This document shows positions 1 to 7,322 of a DNA stretch of 9,098 nucleotides, piece by piece. Numbering within the stretch: position 1 is the first letter of the stretch; each line of letters begins with the position of its first letter. The notes below the pieces were generated by a model. The model did no database searches, was not told the DNA's origin, and was given only the letters and a program-made list of their open reading frames with translations. Made by a program: the position numbers and the translations under genes. Source of the stretch: Alteromonadaceae bacterium. Its GTDB lineage: Bacteria; Pseudomonadota; Gammaproteobacteria; Pseudomonadales; Oleiphilaceae. The DNA is taken from NCBI GenBank assembly GCA_013393545.1, contig JABXHG010000023.1, positions 1 to 9,098 on the forward strand. The letters are read 5' to 3'.

Positions 1-403
1 AATTACACGCGTCATTCCAGTCAATGTCGCGACCGCTGTAACTGTCGACGGCAATCACCGCAACGCCAATATCGTTATAATGCTCAGCCCAGTCCATTTC
101 ATGGCTGGCGGTTGGTCCACTGCACCCGTGCAAAAAGACCAGTGTGGGGTACGGGTCAGAACCTTGAGTATCCGGCAAGTAAATGGTCTCGTGGGGCAGC
201 AGTTCATCTTGCAGTTGGTCCATCGACTTAGTTGAAACGGTTTGTTCGGCTTGTTGTTTAGCCTGCATCAACCAGTCTCCCTGAATGCCATTATCCACCA
301 CTTCTTCCAGACTGGCACGGTTATCACCCACACCCGACGCACAACTGCTGAGTAAAACAACGGACGCAATGACGCCAAGGCGTCCCCATGTAGAATTCAT
401 CAT
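1..403 (-). CDS. Lipoprotein alpha/beta hydrolase (dienelactone hydrolase-like), 3' end outside window
   Basis: I translated 134 residues before the window edge cuts the gene. The N-terminus is a lipoprotein signal: a hydrophobic stretch (about residues 9-18) ends in the lipobox LSSC with the lipidated Cys at 21. The next residue is Ala, not Asp, which favours outer-membrane sorting. Residues 87-96 read PTLVFLHGCS, a beta strand followed by the HG oxyanion-hole turn of alpha/beta hydrolases, and VAVIAVDSYSGR (114-125) fits the next strand and loop. The nucleophile elbow and catalytic His lie beyond the window, so catalysis cannot be confirmed. The start at 403 gives an ATGA overlap with the stop of the upstream BCCT gene; a GGGAGA ribosome site precedes it. 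An in-frame ATG at 400 is the alternative start. Operon context suggests an envelope esterase acting on an acylated substrate of the pathway, such as an O-acylcarnitine. That is inference; the family has many other substrates. Confidence 0.8.
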   Translation of the reverse strand, partial: MMNSTWGRLGVIASVVLLSSCASGVGDNRASLEEVVDNGIQGDWLMQAKQQAEQTVSTKSMDQLQDELLPHETIYLPDTQGSDPYPTLVFLHGCSGPTASHEMDWAEHYNDIGVAVIAVDSYSGRDIDWNDACN

Positions 404-1971
404 CTCGATTCTCCCTTAATTGATTCTTTTTCTGAGCCGGACACAATCAGTTCCGGCGGTTTAACACGACGACCGAAGTCTTCGTGCAATTGATTCAATA
501 ACGATTTAAATAACACCAACAGCACGGGTATCAATGGCAACGCCAGAACAATAGTGGACGCTTTGACCGTATCTAACGCATCAATCACCAACAGGCCCAC
601 GGCCAGTGCAGCTAAAATGACCGCCCAGGCAACCCGGTTCCAGCGCGCGGGCTCTTCTCCGCCAGCCAGTCGTTTGGTACTGATACTGGCCAGCACATAG
701 GCCGACGAGTCCAGCGTTGTCGCCAGAAACACAAAGCTCAGCAGGGTGAAGACCGAAATCACCAGCGTACTGAACGGTAAGGTTTCCAGAATAGCGACCA
801 CGGTCGATGGAATGCCCGACTGTTGCAGTAACTCTGATACCGCTAACACACCGGTCAGCTCCAGGTTCAACGCATACGCGCCGCACACCGCCAAAAATGA
901 CATGCACCCAAGACTGCCCCAAGTTAGCGTGCCCAACACCAGGCTTTTAATGGTACGGCCCTTTGAGATACGACCAATAAACAGCCCCATCAGTGGCGCA
1001 TACGCTACCCACCAGGCCCAGTAAAACAAGGTCCAGTTGTCGGGGAAGCTGTCACCGGTAATGGGGGCCAACCAGAAACTGATCTGCGTAAAGCTGTCCA
1101 GTAGCAAACCAAAACTGCTCATCGTTAGCGACAGAATAAACACCGTAGGGCCTGCCAGCAGCACAAACGCCACCACGATAATCGCCAATACAATGTTAAT
1201 ATCACTGAGCCAACGAATGCCTTGCTTCAGTCCGCGATACGCACTGCCGCCAAACAGCAACGCCCAAAAGCCGATGACGCCCAAGCGCATACCAATGGAG
1301 TCTTCTACGCCAAATAAATGGCTGACCAACTCAGACACCAACGGAACGCCCAAGCCCAGCGACGTACCGGCACCACCCAGTAAGCCCAACAAAATTAACG
1401 TGTCGGTCACCACGCCTAAAAAGCCATCGCTTTGGCTTTTAAATACGGGCCGGCAGGCTTCCGAAATACGCAGGTAAGGGCGGTTGCGTACGTACAACCG
1501 ATACGCGACGGCTACCGCCGGGATGGCGTACAAAGTCCAGGGCACAAAACTCCAGTGAAAGAGCGTGTACATATGGCCCCAGTTAAAGGCGTCCACGGAG
1601 TGCGGTTCCAGCCCCAGCGGCGGCGTGGATAGGTAATACACCGGCTCCACAAACGACCAGCTCATCAATCCGATACCAATACCGGCCGAGAACATCATCG
1701 CCGCCCAACTGACCTCTGAGTATTCTTTGTCGCCCTGTTGTCGATCGAGTTTGACGTTACCGTAACGACCAAACGCCAGCCATAGGGCAAACACAAACGC
1801 GCCAAAGCCAAATGCCACCAGCAGCCAGCCAAAGTTGCTGGTGATGGCGGACATCGCATTACTGGCCCAGGCCTGTGAGCTGTCCGGGTAAACAATTAAC
1901 GCAGCTGCCACAGCAGCTGCGATAACAAACGCCGGAGTAAAAACGGCGACATCGAGTTTGGGTTTATTCAT
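400..1971 (-). CDS. BCCT-family quaternary-amine transporter, probable carnitine uptake system
   Basis: The protein has 523 residues, the usual BCCT length, with about 12 hydrophobic segments. The glycine-rich BCCT stretch FSAGIGIGLMSW is at 94-105, and the TM8 signature WAWW is at 318-321 followed by GRISKGRT (333-340). Aromatic-box residues W313, W320, W321, Y324 and M328 keep the spacing I recall for E. coli CaiT (W316, W323, W324, Y327, M331). BetP has Trp at the Tyr position. At the position of CaiT Arg262, the arginine linked to Na+-independent exchange, this protein has Asn259. I therefore infer a CaiT-like substrate site on a Na+- or H+-coupled importer, which suits net uptake for growth. 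The gene overlaps the upstream receptor stop by one base (TAATG) with no clear ribosome site, so translational coupling is likely. Glycine betaine or choline remain possible substrates. Confidence 0.9.
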   Translation of the reverse strand: MNKPKLDVAVFTPAFVIAAAVAAALIVYPDSSQAWASNAMSAITSNFGWLLVAFGFGAFVFALWLAFGRYGNVKLDRQQGDKEYSEVSWAAMMFSAGIGIGLMSWSFVEPVYYLSTPPLGLEPHSVDAFNWGHMYTLFHWSFVPWTLYAIPAVAVAYRLYVRNRPYLRISEACRPVFKSQSDGFLGVVTDTLILLGLLGGAGTSLGLGVPLVSELVSHLFGVEDSIGMRLGVIGFWALLFGGSAYRGLKQGIRWLSDINIVLAIIVVAFVLLAGPTVFILSLTMSSFGLLLDSFTQISFWLAPITGDSFPDNWTLFYWAWWVAYAPLMGLFIGRISKGRTIKSLVLGTLTWGSLGCMSFLAVCGAYALNLELTGVLAVSELLQQSGIPSTVVAILETLPFSTLVISVFTLLSFVFLATTLDSSAYVLASISTKRLAGGEEPARWNRVAWAVILAALAVGLLVIDALDTVKASTIVLALPLIPVLLVLFKSLLNQLHEDFGRRVKPPELIVSGSEKESIKGESR

Positions 1972-4148
1972 TAAAACGACTTAGCGACGCTGATTCCGAA
2001 GGTTCTTGGTTCCCCTTGAATCGCGAAGCCGACTCCGGTTAATGAGAAGGAATGGACAACGTATTCTTTATCCGTCAGGTTTTTACCATAAACAGAGACT
2101 TCCCAGCCGTCCATGTTTTCCCAAGTAAAGTTGGTATTCACCAAGCTGTAACTCTCGGTTTTAGCGGCCTCTTCGTTGGCGACACTAAAGTACAGCTCAT
2201 CCTGATAGGTGATGTCGGTGCGCCAGTCCAGTGTTTGGCCATTGCCCAGCACCCACTGGTAGTTGAAGCCCAACGAACCACTGTGTTCCGGCGTTCTGGC
2301 TAAACGGTTACCCACCACGGTCGGGTCGCTATTAAACGACGTAAACTCTGAGTCAGTGTACGCGTAGGTCGCGAACATTCTCAGTCCTTCCATCACGTAC
2401 GCGTTTGCGTCCAGCTCTAAGCCTTTCACTTCAGCGTCGCCGGTTGCCGTGCGCACTTCACCCGTTTCGATATCGGTGGTGAAGTTTTGCAGATCGGTGT
2501 AATCCAGGAAGTACGCCGCACCATTCAACGATAACGCACGGTCAAAGAAGCGCGATTTAAAGCCTAACTCATAGTTACGCGCTTTTTCCTGATCAAAGGG
2601 CACACGTGCCGCTTCTTCAGTTGCTGCAATGCCATTGAAGCCACCGGCTTTGTAGCCTTCCGACAGCGTCATGTACCACATGTCACCGTTATCGGTGAAA
2701 TAATTGACGGTGACTTTTGGCGTAAAGCTGTTCCAGCTTTTTTCTTCAGCGACCTGATAGTTTTCCTGCAAAAAGCCCAGTAAATCCGGAGCGCCGCTGG
2801 CGGTTACCGAAAAGTCCTTGTTGTCATAGGTGTAACGGCCACCCAAAGTCACACTCCAGTGGTCGCTCAGGCGATAGCTGCCCTCACCAAACACGGCGTA
2901 ACTTTTGGTTTCGTTGGCGGCGTCCCATACACCCCGCGACGTCATATTCGGCTGCCCTTGTAACTCGTACGATTTAGACGAATCCCAGGCTTCCAGACGC
3001 TCAATGTCCTCGTTGAACAAATAAATCCCCGCGGTCCACTCTAATGGTCCGTTACTCAGGTTTTGCAAACGAAATTCCTGCGTAATTTGCTTGGAGTTCT
3101 CGCTCGCGTCGTTCATCAGTGATTGCCCACCCGCCGCTAAGTAGCGACCGGTCAAATCGTCAAAGAAAAAGTAATCTTGCTCGCGGTACGCGGTAATAGA
3201 GGTGAACAACACATCGTCGAATTCCACCGTCAAGTTACCGGAAATCCCGTAAATTTCACGGTCTGTCTTGCCGTCTTTAAACAGATCAACTTTGTCCACT
3301 TCGCCCTGTGTGGGGTATTTGCTGCCGAACACGTCATCAAAGTGCGTGACCGAGCGGGCGCCGGGACCGTTCAGACTGTCTTTCGCGTAATCCGCGATAA
3401 TCATCAAATCAGCGTCGCGACTGAGATCAAAATCCAGTTTCCCACGAAACGATTTGTTGTCCTGGTCACGCAACTCCGACCCGGTGTACACGTTGTCGAT
3501 CCAGCCGTCACGTTGACGTACCGAACCGGCAAAGCGCCCTTTCACGTCGTCGGCAATAGGCCCACTGACCATGCCTTGCAGCTCCATCAGATCATAGCTG
3601 CCGTAGGTGCCTTTCAACTTGCCTTCAAAGAACTCGGTGGGATCTTTAGTGATGACACTGATAGCGCCACCCGCTACGTTACGGCCATACAAGGAGCCTT
3701 GCGGTCCACGCAGTACTTCCACGCGCTGAATATCAAACATGTCCGAGCGAAAACCGCCCGCGCGTCCGGCGTACACATCATCAATGAACACACCCACAGA
3801 GGCGTCGTCACCAACCGAGCTGGAGTTCGTGCCCACTCCACGAATGTAGGGCTGCGGGGTCACCGGGTTGTACGTCGAAATTGAAAAGCCCGGCGTCATG
3901 CCAGCGATGTCTTCAATGTCGAGGATATTGGCACGTTCAATGGTCATGGAGCCAAACGCCGAGACCGCCATAGGCACTTCATTCAAGCTTTTGGTACGAC
4001 GACTGGACGTCACCGTAATGGTTTCGTACTGGCTTTTTTCAGCCTCGGTTTCGTTGTTATCGTCTTGTGCCAGTGCTGGCGATGAAATCGTTAGCACACT
4101 AACGGCTATAGCAAGATATGATTTTTTAAATTGTAACAACCTATTCAT
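1971..4148 (-). CDS. TonB-dependent outer-membrane receptor
   Basis: The protein has 725 residues. A signal peptide has basic residues near the start, a hydrophobic core (about 11-22) and an ALA cleavage site near 27. A TonB-box-like segment, ETITVTS, is at 42-48. The plug domain covers about 55-170 and contains the family hallmarks YIRGVG (101-106), RVEVLRGPQG (142-151) and YGRNVAGGAI (154-163). The remainder is beta-barrel-like, with many aromatic/polar alternating strands, and the protein ends in Phe, as expected for Bam-assembled barrels. The start is supported by a strong GGGGAG ribosome site. It heads the operon with the BCCT transporter and the lipoprotein hydrolase, and is divergent from the carnitine regulator. 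The usual annotation would be an iron-siderophore receptor, but no iron gene is nearby. Linkage and a shared operator motif point to carnitine, an acylcarnitine or a related quaternary amine as substrate (inference). Confidence 0.93.
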   Translation of the reverse strand: MNRLLQFKKSYLAIAVSVLTISSPALAQDDNNETEAEKSQYETITVTSSRRTKSLNEVPMAVSAFGSMTIERANILDIEDIAGMTPGFSISTYNPVTPQPYIRGVGTNSSSVGDDASVGVFIDDVYAGRAGGFRSDMFDIQRVEVLRGPQGSLYGRNVAGGAISVITKDPTEFFEGKLKGTYGSYDLMELQGMVSGPIADDVKGRFAGSVRQRDGWIDNVYTGSELRDQDNKSFRGKLDFDLSRDADLMIIADYAKDSLNGPGARSVTHFDDVFGSKYPTQGEVDKVDLFKDGKTDREIYGISGNLTVEFDDVLFTSITAYREQDYFFFDDLTGRYLAAGGQSLMNDASENSKQITQEFRLQNLSNGPLEWTAGIYLFNEDIERLEAWDSSKSYELQGQPNMTSRGVWDAANETKSYAVFGEGSYRLSDHWSVTLGGRYTYDNKDFSVTASGAPDLLGFLQENYQVAEEKSWNSFTPKVTVNYFTDNGDMWYMTLSEGYKAGGFNGIAATEEAARVPFDQEKARNYELGFKSRFFDRALSLNGAAYFLDYTDLQNFTTDIETGEVRTATGDAEVKGLELDANAYVMEGLRMFATYAYTDSEFTSFNSDPTVVGNRLARTPEHSGSLGFNYQWVLGNGQTLDWRTDITYQDELYFSVANEEAAKTESYSLVNTNFTWENMDGWEVSVYGKNLTDKEYVVHSFSLTGVGFAIQGEPRTFGISVAKSF

Positions 4149-4210
4149 CCTCTCCCCTTTCGAGTTTTGATGTCAGCCCCGAATTTACGGCTTTCTCAGC
4201 CTTGGGCATA

Positions 4211-4237
4211 TTGAATTCGTGTCAGATATGCTATAAC
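4211..4237 (+). promoter_or_regulatory. Candidate extended -10 promoter of the regulator gene
   Basis: TGCTATAAC at 4229-4237 is an extended -10 (TGn plus TATAAC). A TTGAAT hexamer at 4211-4216 sits 15 bp upstream; that spacing is short, but an extended -10 can tolerate a poor -35. The element overlaps the minus-strand -10 of the receptor operon, so the two divergent promoters should compete for RNA polymerase. The leader before the ATG at 4291 would be about 47 nt. Confidence 0.5.
4228..4233 (-). promoter_or_regulatory. Candidate -10 element of the receptor operon
   Basis: On the minus strand this reads TAGCAT, the same hexamer found 5' of cdhC at 5381-5386. It lies 36 bp downstream of the first base of the TGTCGC half-site at 4269-4264. 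The -35 position, with a 17-bp spacer, would fall at 4256-4251, inside the end of the operator, as expected for an activator-dependent promoter. The transcript leader would be about 70 nt. Confidence 0.5.
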
Positions 4238-4250
4238 TCACCTAAGATTA

Positions 4251-4269
4251 AACTTTAGGATATGCGACA
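4251..4269 (-). promoter_or_regulatory. Predicted CdhR-type operator upstream of the receptor operon
   Basis: Read on the minus strand from 4269 this is TGTCGCA, seven bases, then AAGTT, the same pattern as at 5324-5342 upstream of cdhC. It also matches the half-site I recall for the related GATase1/AraC regulator ArgR of Pseudomonas aeruginosa, TGTCGC-N8-AA. It overlaps the predicted -35 region of the receptor promoter. It also lies between the regulator's own -10 and start codon, so bound protein could repress the regulator gene. No good second half-site is seen 21 bp upstream. Confidence 0.6.
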
Positions 4270-4290
4270 CTTTGTTTCGTTTTTTCTCAT

Positions 4291-5310
4291 ATGGCTTCTA
4301 ATCAAAATGACTACAATCTGAGCGATAGCTTTCTGCCGCCTAAGTTTAGCGAGAGCGACACCATCCACATCGCGTTTATTTTAGTGGATCAGTTTTCGCT
4401 GTTCGCACTGGCCTGTCTTTCCGAGCCTTTGCGAGTGGCAAACCGACTGGCCGATAAGTCGCTGTTCAACTTTGTCTTTATTACCGACACCGGCAAGCCA
4501 GCTACGGCCAGTAACGGCATGAAGGTCGACGCTCAGCACTCAATACACACCTGTCCGTCGGACTACCAAACCTTTATTGTGGTGTCTGGCTTTGATCCCA
4601 TGGAAAACACGTCCTCGTCACTTTTAGCGGAGCTGCGTCGTCTGGCCGTTAATGGCTATAGCTTAGGGGGCGTTGATACCGGCTCACAAATTTTAATCAA
4701 AGCCGGTGTCATGAGCGGCCAACGCACCACCATGCACTGGGAAGCCGCTAGCAGTTTTAAAGAAGGCCACCCCACGGTTCAGGTACTGCCGGAACGCTTT
4801 TTAATCGATAAAAACCGGATTTCCTCTTCCGGCGGTTTGAGCAGCCTGGATATGATGCTCAACATCATTTGGGCCAGCCACAGTTACGAACTGGCCGCCG
4901 ATGTTGCTGAACAATTTATGTATCACCGCATCCTTAAGGCCAACGATTCGCAACGAATGAAGCTTCGTAACCGGTTAATGACCACCAACCGCAAGCTCAT
5001 TAAAGCCGTGGCATTAATGGAGGAAAACCTCACCAAAAACTTATCCATTAAGGGCATAGCCGAAAAAGCCTTGGTATCGCAACGCGAACTGGAACGCTTG
5101 TTTTCAAAAGAGCTGAACACCTCACCCAAACGGTATTACCGAAAGCTTCGTTTGGAGTACGCGCGGCAATTATTGCATCAAACGGAGCTGTCGGTGTTAG
5201 AAATCTCATTGGCGTGTGGATTTTCCTCGGCGGCCTACCTCAGCGCGATATACAAACAGGAGTTCGGCATACAGCCCAGCAAGGACAGAGGCTTGCTGTC
5301 CTCTCCGTAA
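4291..5310 (+). CDS. cdhR: CdhR-like GATase1/AraC-family activator of carnitine catabolism
   Basis: The protein has 339 residues. Residues about 24-195 form a DJ-1/PfpI (GATase1-like) sensor domain: HIAFILVDQF at 26-35, VVSGFD at 97-102, and GGVDTGSQ at 126-133. Asp129 occupies the usual nucleophile-Cys elbow, so the domain is a sensor rather than an enzyme, as in the GbdR/CdhR/ArgR group. MHWE (148-151) is another mark of this group. The C-terminus carries two AraC-type HTH motifs, about 252-271 (SIKGIAEKALVSQRELERLF) and 300-321 (LSVLEISLACGFSSAAYLSA). It lies between the divergent transport operon and the catabolic genes. The cdhR assignment rests on the dehydrogenase and cleavage enzyme directly downstream; sequence alone does not separate CdhR from GbdR-like paralogs. 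The start has no Shine-Dalgarno, only a U-rich leader. The gap to cdhC is 106 bp with its own operator. Confidence 0.88.
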   Translation: MASNQNDYNLSDSFLPPKFSESDTIHIAFILVDQFSLFALACLSEPLRVANRLADKSLFNFVFITDTGKPATASNGMKVDAQHSIHTCPSDYQTFIVVSGFDPMENTSSSLLAELRRLAVNGYSLGGVDTGSQILIKAGVMSGQRTTMHWEAASSFKEGHPTVQVLPERFLIDKNRISSSGGLSSLDMMLNIIWASHSYELAADVAEQFMYHRILKANDSQRMKLRNRLMTTNRKLIKAVALMEENLTKNLSIKGIAEKALVSQRELERLFSKELNTSPKRYYRKLRLEYARQLLHQTELSVLEISLACGFSSAAYLSAIYKQEFGIQPSKDRGLLSSP

Positions 5311-5323
5311 GAAGAGACACGCT

Positions 5324-5360
5324 TGTCGCAAAATCGTAAGTTGCTTTCGATTTATCAATA
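5324..5360 (+). promoter_or_regulatory. Predicted CdhR operator (tandem half-sites) upstream of cdhC
   Basis: A strong half-site begins at 5324: TGTCGCA, seven bases, AAGTT (5324-5342). A weaker direct repeat, TTTCGA, begins at 5345, exactly 21 bp later, matching TGTCGC at four of six positions. A 21-bp direct repeat of TGTCGC-N8-AA-N5 is the arrangement I recall for P. aeruginosa ArgR, a regulator of the same architecture. The weak proximal half-site abuts the -35 position, the usual place for an AraC-family activator. Confidence 0.6.
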
Positions 5361-5386
5361 GTTATTCGTAAAAGAACCGCTAGCAT
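5358..5386 (+). promoter_or_regulatory. Candidate activator-dependent promoter of cdhC-cdhA
   Basis: TAGCAT at 5381-5386 is the proposed -10. With a 17-bp spacer, the -35 would be 5358-5363 and is poor (ATAGTT), as expected where an activator supplies contact. The -10 is the same hexamer as in the receptor promoter, at the same 36-bp distance from the proximal half-site. Confidence 0.5.
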
Positions 5387-5416
5387 GGGGGAAAACTTTT
5401 TCAGTTCGAGGAATTT

Positions 5417-6307
5417 ATGAATCCTAACGTTATTATCACATGCGCTATTACCGGTGCCGGTGACACTACCAGCAAAAACCCAGCGGTTCCGGTCACACCA
5501 AAAGAAATCGCTGACTCCAGTATCGCCGCAGCCAAAGCCGGCGCGTCGGTCGCGCACATTCACGTTCGCGACCCCGAAACGGGCGCACCCAGCCGCGATG
5601 TCGCACTGTACCGCGAAGTGGTTGATCGTGTGCGCAGCAGCAACACCGATATCGTCTTAAACCTGACGGCCGGCATGGGCGGCGACTTGTTCTTAGGACC
5701 CGACAGCGATCCAACTCAGTTTACCAAAGACACCGATTTGGTCGGCGCTGAAGAGCGCTTGGTACACATTGAAGAGCTGAAGCCAGAAATCTGTACGCTG
5801 GATTGTGGCTCGCTGAACTTTGGCGACGAAAACCTGGTATACGTATCCAGCCCTCAAATGCTGCGTCAAGGCGCGAAGCGCGTTCAAGAATTGGGTGTAA
5901 AACCGGAGTTGGAAATTTTTGATACAGGCAACCTCGCGTTTGCCAAACAAATGCAAAAAGAAGGCTTGCTGGATTCTCCTGCATTATTTCAACTGTGCTT
6001 AGGCATTCCGTGGGGCGCTCCCGCTGACACCACCACCATGAAAGCTATGGTCGACAACTTACCCGACGACGCAGTTTGGGCCGCGTTTGGCATTGGTCGC
6101 CATCAGTTTCCAATGGCAGCCCAGGCGGCTATTTTAGGCGGCAATATGCGCGTAGGGTTGGAAGACAACTTGTATTTACGTAAAGGCGAGCTGGCCACTA
6201 ACGAACAGCTGGTTGAAAAAACCGTTAATTTGCTGGATAACCTGGGCGCACAACCCATGACGCCACAGCAAACTCGTGAAAAACTGAATTTGAAGAAGGT
6301 GGGCTAA
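5417..6307 (+). CDS. cdhC: 3-dehydrocarnitine cleavage enzyme (BKACE family, DUF849)
   Basis: The protein has 296 residues, the usual length for the beta-keto acid cleavage enzyme family. It should convert 3-dehydrocarnitine plus acetyl-CoA to betainyl-CoA and acetoacetate in the cytosol. The Zn-binding HxH motif is AHIHVRD, with His47 and His49. The third ligand is Glu249 in the conserved MRVGLEDN (244-251). The N-terminal [10 protein letters not shown] (7-16) and [10 protein letters not shown] segments are also typical of the family. Substrate choice within BKACE varies widely; dehydrocarnitine is inferred from the carnitine dehydrogenase directly downstream and the cdhR-like gene upstream, matching the cdhC-cdhA order in Pseudomonas. 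The ATG has a GAGGA ribosome site ending four bases upstream. The stop overlaps the next start by one base (TAATG), so the two genes are one transcript and probably translationally coupled. Confidence 0.92.
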   Translation: MNPNVIITCAITGAGDTTSKNPAVPVTPKEIADSSIAAAKAGASVAHIHVRDPETGAPSRDVALYREVVDRVRSSNTDIVLNLTAGMGGDLFLGPDSDPTQFTKDTDLVGAEERLVHIEELKPEICTLDCGSLNFGDENLVYVSSPQMLRQGAKRVQELGVKPELEIFDTGNLAFAKQMQKEGLLDSPALFQLCLGIPWGAPADTTTMKAMVDNLPDDAVWAAFGIGRHQFPMAAQAAILGGNMRVGLEDNLYLRKGELATNEQLVEKTVNLLDNLGAQPMTPQQTREKLNLKKVG

Positions 6308-7275
6308 TGGCATTACCACAAGTTGCTATTATTGGTACCGGCGTGATTGGCGCCGGATGGGCCGCACGTTACCTCGCGAACGGTTACCACGTAAAAGCCT
6401 GGGATCCGGGCGCAAATGCGGCAGAAAAACTGGAAAACAGCATTCGCAATGCGTGGCCATCACTTGAAAAAGTTGGGCTGAGAGAAGGCGCCAGCCTAGA
6501 CAACTTGACGTTTTGTGAGACGCTAGACGATGCTTGCAAAAACGCGATCATCGTACAAGAAAGCGCCCCCGAAATCGTGGAACTAAAAGCGCAGCTACTG
6601 AGCCAAATTGGTGAAGCCGCGCCTATCGACGCCATTATTGGGTCATCAACGTCGGGCTTTAAACCCAGTGTGCTGCAACACGAAGTGGTTCATCCTGAGC
6701 GCGTTATTGTCTCTCACCCATTCAATCCGGTGTATCTGCTTCCATTGGTGGAAGTGGTGGGTGGAGAGAAGACCAGCGCGGATGCCATAGAAAAGGCGCA
6801 GGCCATCTACCGCAAACTGGGCATGCACCCGCTCCACGTTCGCAAAGAAATTGACGGGCATTTGTCGGATCGTTTGCTGGAGGCTCTGTGGCGGGAAAAC
6901 CTGCACCTAGTTAACGACGGCATTGCAACAACCGGTGAACTGGATGATGCCATTACATACGGTCCGGGACTACGTTGGGCTCTGATGGGGACAAACCTTA
7001 CGTACCATCTGGCTGGTGGCAATGCAGGCATGAAACACATGTTAGCGCAGTTTGGGCCTGCTCTAAAATTGCCGTGGACCAAATTAGAAGCTCCTGAATT
7101 GAATGAGACACTAATCGAACGAATGGTTTTGGGAACTCAAGAGCAGGCGGCTAACCGTTCAGTTAAAGAATTAGAAAATCTACGTGATAATTGCTTGGTT
7201 AGCATAATGGAAGCCTTGGCTGATTATGAAATGGGCGCAGGAAAAGTATTAAATAATCATAGAAAGAGTCTTTAA
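6307..7275 (+). CDS. cdhA: L-carnitine 3-dehydrogenase
   Basis: The protein has 322 residues, about the length of Pseudomonas CdhA and much shorter than rhizobial enzymes fused to a thioesterase. It should oxidise L-carnitine to 3-dehydrocarnitine with NAD+. The Rossmann motif GTGVIG is at 10-15 and Asp33 is placed to bind the NAD ribose. The 3-hydroxyacyl-CoA dehydrogenase catalytic set is present with family spacing: Ser116, His137 in SHPFNP, and Glu149 in LVEVVGG. The C-terminal domain has GPGLRW (219-224), YHLAGG (233-238), QFGP (248-251) and PWTKLEAPEL (256-265), typical of carnitine dehydrogenases. From about base 7081 the gene drops from about 53% to about 38% GC without losing the frame. 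The last 60 or so residues may therefore come from a recombination event or from a different relative. No thioesterase gene follows. Confidence 0.93.
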   Translation: MALPQVAIIGTGVIGAGWAARYLANGYHVKAWDPGANAAEKLENSIRNAWPSLEKVGLREGASLDNLTFCETLDDACKNAIIVQESAPEIVELKAQLLSQIGEAAPIDAIIGSSTSGFKPSVLQHEVVHPERVIVSHPFNPVYLLPLVEVVGGEKTSADAIEKAQAIYRKLGMHPLHVRKEIDGHLSDRLLEALWRENLHLVNDGIATTGELDDAITYGPGLRWALMGTNLTYHLAGGNAGMKHMLAQFGPALKLPWTKLEAPELNETLIERMVLGTQEQAANRSVKELENLRDNCLVSIMEALADYEMGAGKVLNNHRKSL

Positions 7276-7283
7276 ATCTGATC

Positions 7284-7322
7284 TAGCATGCCGTGGCAGG
7301 TATTAGTTTGTGCGGCATGCTG
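7284..7322 (+). terminator. Hairpin after cdhA, possible terminator
   Basis: A perfect 9-bp inverted repeat, AGCATGCCG (7285-7293) and CGGCATGCT (7313-7321), encloses a 19-nt loop. G-U pairs can extend the stem at both ends in a plus-strand transcript. It starts 9 bp after the cdhA stop. The following bases are T-rich but interrupted, with no clean U tract, so intrinsic termination is plausible rather than clear. Confidence 0.4.

Noticed and set aside
717..722. Further TGTCGC hexamers inside coding regions (for example near 717, 1730 and 5608)
   Set aside because: They lack the AAGTT part at the right spacing and lie within genes, so they look like chance matches.
3177..3884. A 235-codon plus-strand open frame opposite the receptor gene
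   Set aside because: It is antisense to a receptor with clear domain motifs, has no ribosome site or recognisable family, and runs against the operon; it is a shadow frame.
1971..4148. Siderophore receptor annotation for the TonB-dependent protein
   Set aside because: The family default is iron uptake, but no siderophore, Fur-box-like or ferric transport gene is visible, and the operon partners and shared operator point to quaternary-amine use. It is kept only as an alternative.
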